A DNA stretch of 64,000 bases, from assembly GCA_051293835.1 (NCBI GenBank), contig JBPKMA010000002.1, forward strand, positions 186,001 to 250,000. Direction: 5' to 3'. This DNA is from DATLZU01 sp051293835. Its GTDB lineage: Bacteria > Nitrospirota > Nitrospiria > Nitrospirales > Nitrospiraceae. Both the position numbers and the translations under genes were made by a program. Below are positions 63,320 to 64,000 of the stretch, in pieces. Position 1 is the stretch's first letter, and each line of letters starts with the position of its first letter. Below the pieces are notes generated by a model. It ran no database searches. It was not told the origin of the DNA and saw only the letters and a list, made by a program, of their open reading frames with translations.

Positions 63320-64000
63320 TCAAGCCGAAGAATCAGGCCACGTTTCCTGCACAGCGCACAACAACCGGCCGACCGACAACGTGATTTGAACCTCGTCGCC
63401 CGTAGCCACGTCGTCAGCCCGTCGCACAAGGCGTCCGTCGGGGACTGTGTGTACAATACTATACCCACGCTTCAAGATCGCGAGCGGGCTGACACTCTCC
63501 AGCAACATTAGGCGAGATTGAAGCACCTGCCGCTTTGTACGGAGTACGGTATCCATCTGTTGCTTCAGACGCTTGAGCAGTTGGAACACCAGCGCGCACA
63601 CTTCCTTGAGAGGCGCAAGCGGACTCTGCACCAGCAAGGCGTGGCGGAAGGCTGACACCTGTTGACGCATTCCGGCGAGGGTCTTCCTCATCCCCATCAT
63701 CAGACGGACTCTCATGTCGTCCAGGCGCTGACTCTCGCGCTGCACTCGTAATCGCCCGCTCGCAAAGCCGCTCCGGCAGCTTTGCAGACGATTTGCCGCA
63801 GCGGTAAGACGCAACCGCATAGCACGGCGGGCGCGTTCCATTAATTCGTGCAGCCGCTCAAGGACCTCGTCAAGGACCGGTGCGACGGCTTCGGCCGCCG
63901 CAGAAGGGGTTGCCGCCCGGTAGTCGGCCGCAAAATCGGCCAACGTATAATCGATCTCATGTCCCACAGCGGACACTACCGGCACTTTGGACTCCGCAAT
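63320..64000 (-). CDS. xseA: Exodeoxyribonuclease VII large subunit, C-terminal part (gene cut by window edge)
   Basis: The last 226 codons of xseA, open to the right edge, where translation begins within IAESKVPVVSAVGHEIDYTL. The conserved GHExD motif (GHEIDYTLADFAADYRAATP) is followed by the long coiled-coil (RRAMRLRLTAAANRLQSC...) and C-terminal KRGYSIVHTVPDGRLVRRAD. The true start and N-terminal OB domain lie outside the window. It was transcribed with xseB and probably tlyA. Confidence 0.92.
   Translation of the reverse strand: MAESKVPVVSAVGHEIDYTLADFAADYRAATPSAAAEAVAPVLDEVLERLHELMERARRAMRLRLTAAANRLQSCRSGFASGRLRVQRESQRLDDMRVRLMMGMRKTLAGMRQQVSAFRHALLVQSPLAPLKEVCALVFQLLKRLKQQMDTVLRTKRQVLQSRLMLLESVSPLAILKRGYSIVHTVPDGRLVRRADDVATGDEVQITLSVGRLLCAVQETWPDSSA

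Overview
The window is about 60% GC and gene-dense on both strands. Its gene content (PAS/HAMP sensor kinases, c-haem sensory proteins, DHOR-type di-haem oxidoreductase, arsenosugar genes, a mer operon with merF, DUF3179, bactofilin) suggests a chemolithotrophic bacterium of the Nitrospirota, most likely Nitrospira-like. This is an inference from gene families; no rRNA or tRNA was seen.

Layout. 0-4.4 kb: two arsenosugar-type glycosyltransferases, a haem-domain diguanylate cyclase and an SDR oxidoreductase in one overlapping run. 4.4-5.8 kb: mobile-element debris (stem-loop, inverted REP-like arms, a nuclease-like fragment, an integron-type integrase relic). 5.8-6.5 kb: monothiol glutaredoxin and BolA. 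7.2-11.8 kb: a signalling operon with a receiver, a kinase fused to a Rossmann domain, a Cache/HAMP kinase and a secreted c-haem protein. 11.8-24.1 kb: AI-2E-type exporter, bactofilin, outer-membrane barrel, a 926-residue hybrid kinase, a bifunctional PBP and a DHOR di-haem protein, interspersed with pseudogenes and a MITE-like element. 24.3-27.4 kb: a run of decayed genes (NarX/DegS-type kinase, response regulator, DsrE, CcdA, SoxC). 27.5-29.0 kb: intact HtrA/DegP lipoprotein protease. 29-40 kb: a patchwork of small intact secreted or zinc-ribbon proteins and many broken genes (SRPBCC, NmrA, FAD monooxygenase, receiver, bolA fragment, TPR-2OG oxygenase, zinc alcohol dehydrogenase, aldo/keto reductase). 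40.2-42.0 kb: lipoprotein, methyltransferase, TfoX-N protein. 42.0-49.0 kb: an extended mercury-resistance operon read leftward from merR (merR, thioredoxin-like, merT, merP, AhpD-like, TPR, merF, [2Fe-2S]/CopZ-like, merA, DsrE-like) with a MerR-type promoter. 49-54.8 kb: DUF3179, a Crp/Fnr regulator, a small secreted protein, DsrE, arsM and arsS. 55-64 kb: housekeeping genes hflK-hflC, fhs, M23 peptidase, cutA, rhodanese, NDP-sugar epimerase, tlyA, xseB and the 3' part of xseA, cut by the window edge.

Three functional themes stand out. Metal and metalloid handling is represented by the mer operon and by arsM/arsS plus their glycosyltransferase partners, which are separated by about 51 kb. 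Redox sensing is represented by two paralogous secreted or periplasmic CxxCH domains, one fused to GGDEF and one beside two histidine kinases. Gene decay is extensive: about eighteen loci carry frameshifts, stop codons, internal deletions or truncation, while long neighbouring genes remain intact. The decay includes what looks like a former sulfur-oxidation locus.
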